Part shown: positions 63,450-64,000 of the stretch, one piece after another | Position numbering within the stretch: the stretch's first letter is position 1 | Layout: each line of letters opens with the position of its first letter | Source of the DNA: Sulfitobacter sp. W027 | GTDB taxonomy: Bacteria > Pseudomonadota > Alphaproteobacteria > Rhodobacterales > Rhodobacteraceae | Assembly (NCBI RefSeq): GCF_025143985.1 | Contig: NZ_CP083564.1 | Coordinates: 62,001 to 126,000 of the forward strand | Reading direction: 5' to 3' | Length of the DNA: 64,000 nt | Made by a program: the position numbers and the translations under genes | Notes under the pieces: model-generated | What the model saw: only the letters and a program-made list of their open reading frames with translations | Databases searched by the model: none | Told to the model about the DNA's origin: nothing

Positions 63450-63458
63450 GAAGGGGCT

Positions 63459-63503
63459 TTGACACAGTAGAAAGTTGCGAGAATGACTGACTTCTGCTAT
63501 CAC
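63459..63503 (+). promoter_or_regulatory. Candidate promoter of the small unit near 63.55 kb
   Basis: Two overlapping sigma-70-like options: TTGACA (63459-63464), 17 bases, AATGAC; or TTGCGA (63475-63480), 17 bases, TATCAC (63498-63503). The first has a perfect -35 and a poor -10, the second is moderate in both. Confidence 0.4.
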
Positions 63504-63542
63504 TCTTGTATCGGTCTAGCGGCTGATCAGAGGTTTAAGAAC

Positions 63543-63617
63543 ATGTGTGGTGGTTACGGGAGCACATGGGGTGAGAAGGGTTCTGGCGGGGTGCCGGAAC
63601 CCTTTTTCGTTTCCTAA
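63543..63617 (+). CDS. Possible 24-codon gene or non-coding small RNA
   Basis: Between the DUF2853 terminator and the converging EVE gene, ATG at 63543 opens a 24-codon frame (MCGGYGSTWGEKGSGGVPEP, then FFVS) ending at TAA 63617, with AGAGG nine bases before the ATG. The frame runs through a 12-base-pair terminator hairpin (63576-63604), so either the peptide is real and its 3' end doubles as terminator, or the unit is a small RNA of roughly 90-110 nucleotides and the frame is chance. I cannot tell which. The Gly-rich sequence gives no family hint. Confidence 0.3.
   Translation: MCGGYGSTWGEKGSGGVPEPFFVS
63576..63608 (+). terminator. Strong intrinsic terminator of the small unit
   Basis: AAGGGTTCTGGC, five-base loop, GCCGGAACCCTT (one G-T pair), then TTT. 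It has no annotated gene on the plus strand to end, which is why a small transcript is suspected. Confidence 0.85.
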
Positions 63618-63635
63618 TCGTTAATTTTTCCGATC

Positions 63636-64000
63636 TTAAGGCTTAGTTTTGCCCAAAGCGCAGATAAGTTCCCATTCCGCTTCGGTCACGGGCTGCACCG
63701 ACAGGCGGGAGTTTTTTACCAGTACCATATCTTCAAGCCGTGGGTCCGCTTTGATCGTATCTAGCGTCACAGGCACGCTGAATGACCGCACCGCTTTGAT
63801 GTCCACGCATTCCCAACGCGGGTCATCGGTGCTGCTGTCGGGATGGGCTTCCGCGCAGACTTCAACAATGCCGACGATCTCCCGGTCCTTTTGCGAGTGG
63901 TAGAAGAACCCCAGATCGCCAAGCTTCATCTCACGCATGAAGTTGCGCGCCTGATAATTGCGCACGCCGTCCCATTCCTCACCCGCGTCGCCTTTGGCCT
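63636..64000 (-). CDS. EVE-domain protein (cut by window end)
   Basis: The frame stays open to base 64000, so the N-terminal 20 or so residues lie outside. Visible: AKGDAGEEWDGVRNYQARNFMREMKLGDLGFFYHSQKDREIVGIVEV, a KADPRLEDMVLVKNSRLSVQPVTEAEW block, and the end LGKTKP. This is the EVE/thymocyte nuclear protein 1 pattern; EVE domains belong to the PUA-like folds that read modified bases, and in some bacteria they occur with restriction enzymes. The stand-alone form is widespread in proteobacteria with unknown role. The GTG at 63965 is internal (Val), not the start. Confidence 0.9.
   Translation of the reverse strand, partial: AKGDAGEEWDGVRNYQARNFMREMKLGDLGFFYHSQKDREIVGIVEVCAEAHPDSSTDDPRWECVDIKAVRSFSVPVTLDTIKADPRLEDMVLVKNSRLSVQPVTEAEWELICALGKTKP

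Noticed and set aside
1-64000. CRISPR arrays, insertion sequences, prophage, integrons, toxin-antitoxin pairs, restriction systems, tRNA or rRNA genes.
   Set aside because: I scanned all gaps and found no direct-repeat arrays, transposase-like proteins, attachment duplications or cloverleaf sequences. The EVE-domain gene at the right edge is not enough to claim a defence system.

Overview
The window is a stretch of ordinary chromosome from an alphaproteobacterium, most likely a marine member of the Rhodobacteraceae/Roseobacter group. The inference rests on the gene set and its order: rho-mnmE-mnmG-rsmG-parA-parB on one side and maf-aroE-coaE-dnaQ/secB on the other, a RegB/SenC/RegA redox cluster, hrcA-grpE beside rph-rdgB-hemW, and many 4-base ATGA gene overlaps. 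No phage, transposon, CRISPR array, tRNA or rRNA was seen. There are 64 protein genes (one of 24 codons is doubtful), two of them cut by the window edges.

Layout. 1-2.8 kb: end of hemH, then envelope genes (a tiny exported peptide, two L,D-transpeptidases around a CAP-domain lipoprotein). 2.9-12.5 kb: an RNA m5U methyltransferase, a tandem pair of ABC exporter half-transporters, cca, two Nudix hydrolases, Hsp33, and a SpoIIE-type phosphatase whose receiver domain lacks its aspartate. 12.6-23.3 kb: ilvA, argG, an exported DUF7282-like protein, a sulfotransferase-like protein, an exported MsrA, a PfkB kinase, malic enzyme, mutS. 23.4-27.6 kb: grpE and hrcA diverging from rph-rdgB-hemW.

27.5-38.0 kb is the replication and segregation core. 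parB, parA, rsmG, mnmG, mnmE, rho and hemJ run leftward; maf, aroE, coaE and dnaQ run rightward. The 400-base gap between hemJ and maf has an AT-rich tract, one perfect and several near DnaA boxes, and four GANTC sites, so it is very probably oriC. Two perfect 16-base parS palindromes lie 3.4 and 5.3 kb from it. One is built into the first codons of mnmG and the other into the N-terminal codons of rsmG. Transcription on both sides runs away from the proposed origin.

38.0-45.6 kb: secB, fxsA, a Tim44-domain protein, mltA, an Smr-domain gene, an MFS transporter, hslVU and an unrecognised glycosyltransferase-like gene. 45.6-54.5 kb: a leftward set of trxA and a tightly overlapped tsaE-amgK-murU-addB-addA operon, joining tRNA modification, peptidoglycan recycling and double-strand-break repair. 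54.5-58.8 kb: a PAS-domain membrane protein and regB facing senC and regA. 58.8-64 kb: a GNAT/HD pair, a small exported protein, ahcY, an acidic PRC-barrel protein, DUF2853, a possible small RNA or 24-codon gene with a strong terminator, and part of an EVE-domain gene.

I found no wholly new multi-gene system. The best leads are the parS sites inside genes, the origin with clustered GANTC sites, the aspartate-less receiver, the orphan glycosyltransferase-like gene and the small transcription unit near 63.5 kb. All homology calls are from reading motifs; no search was run.
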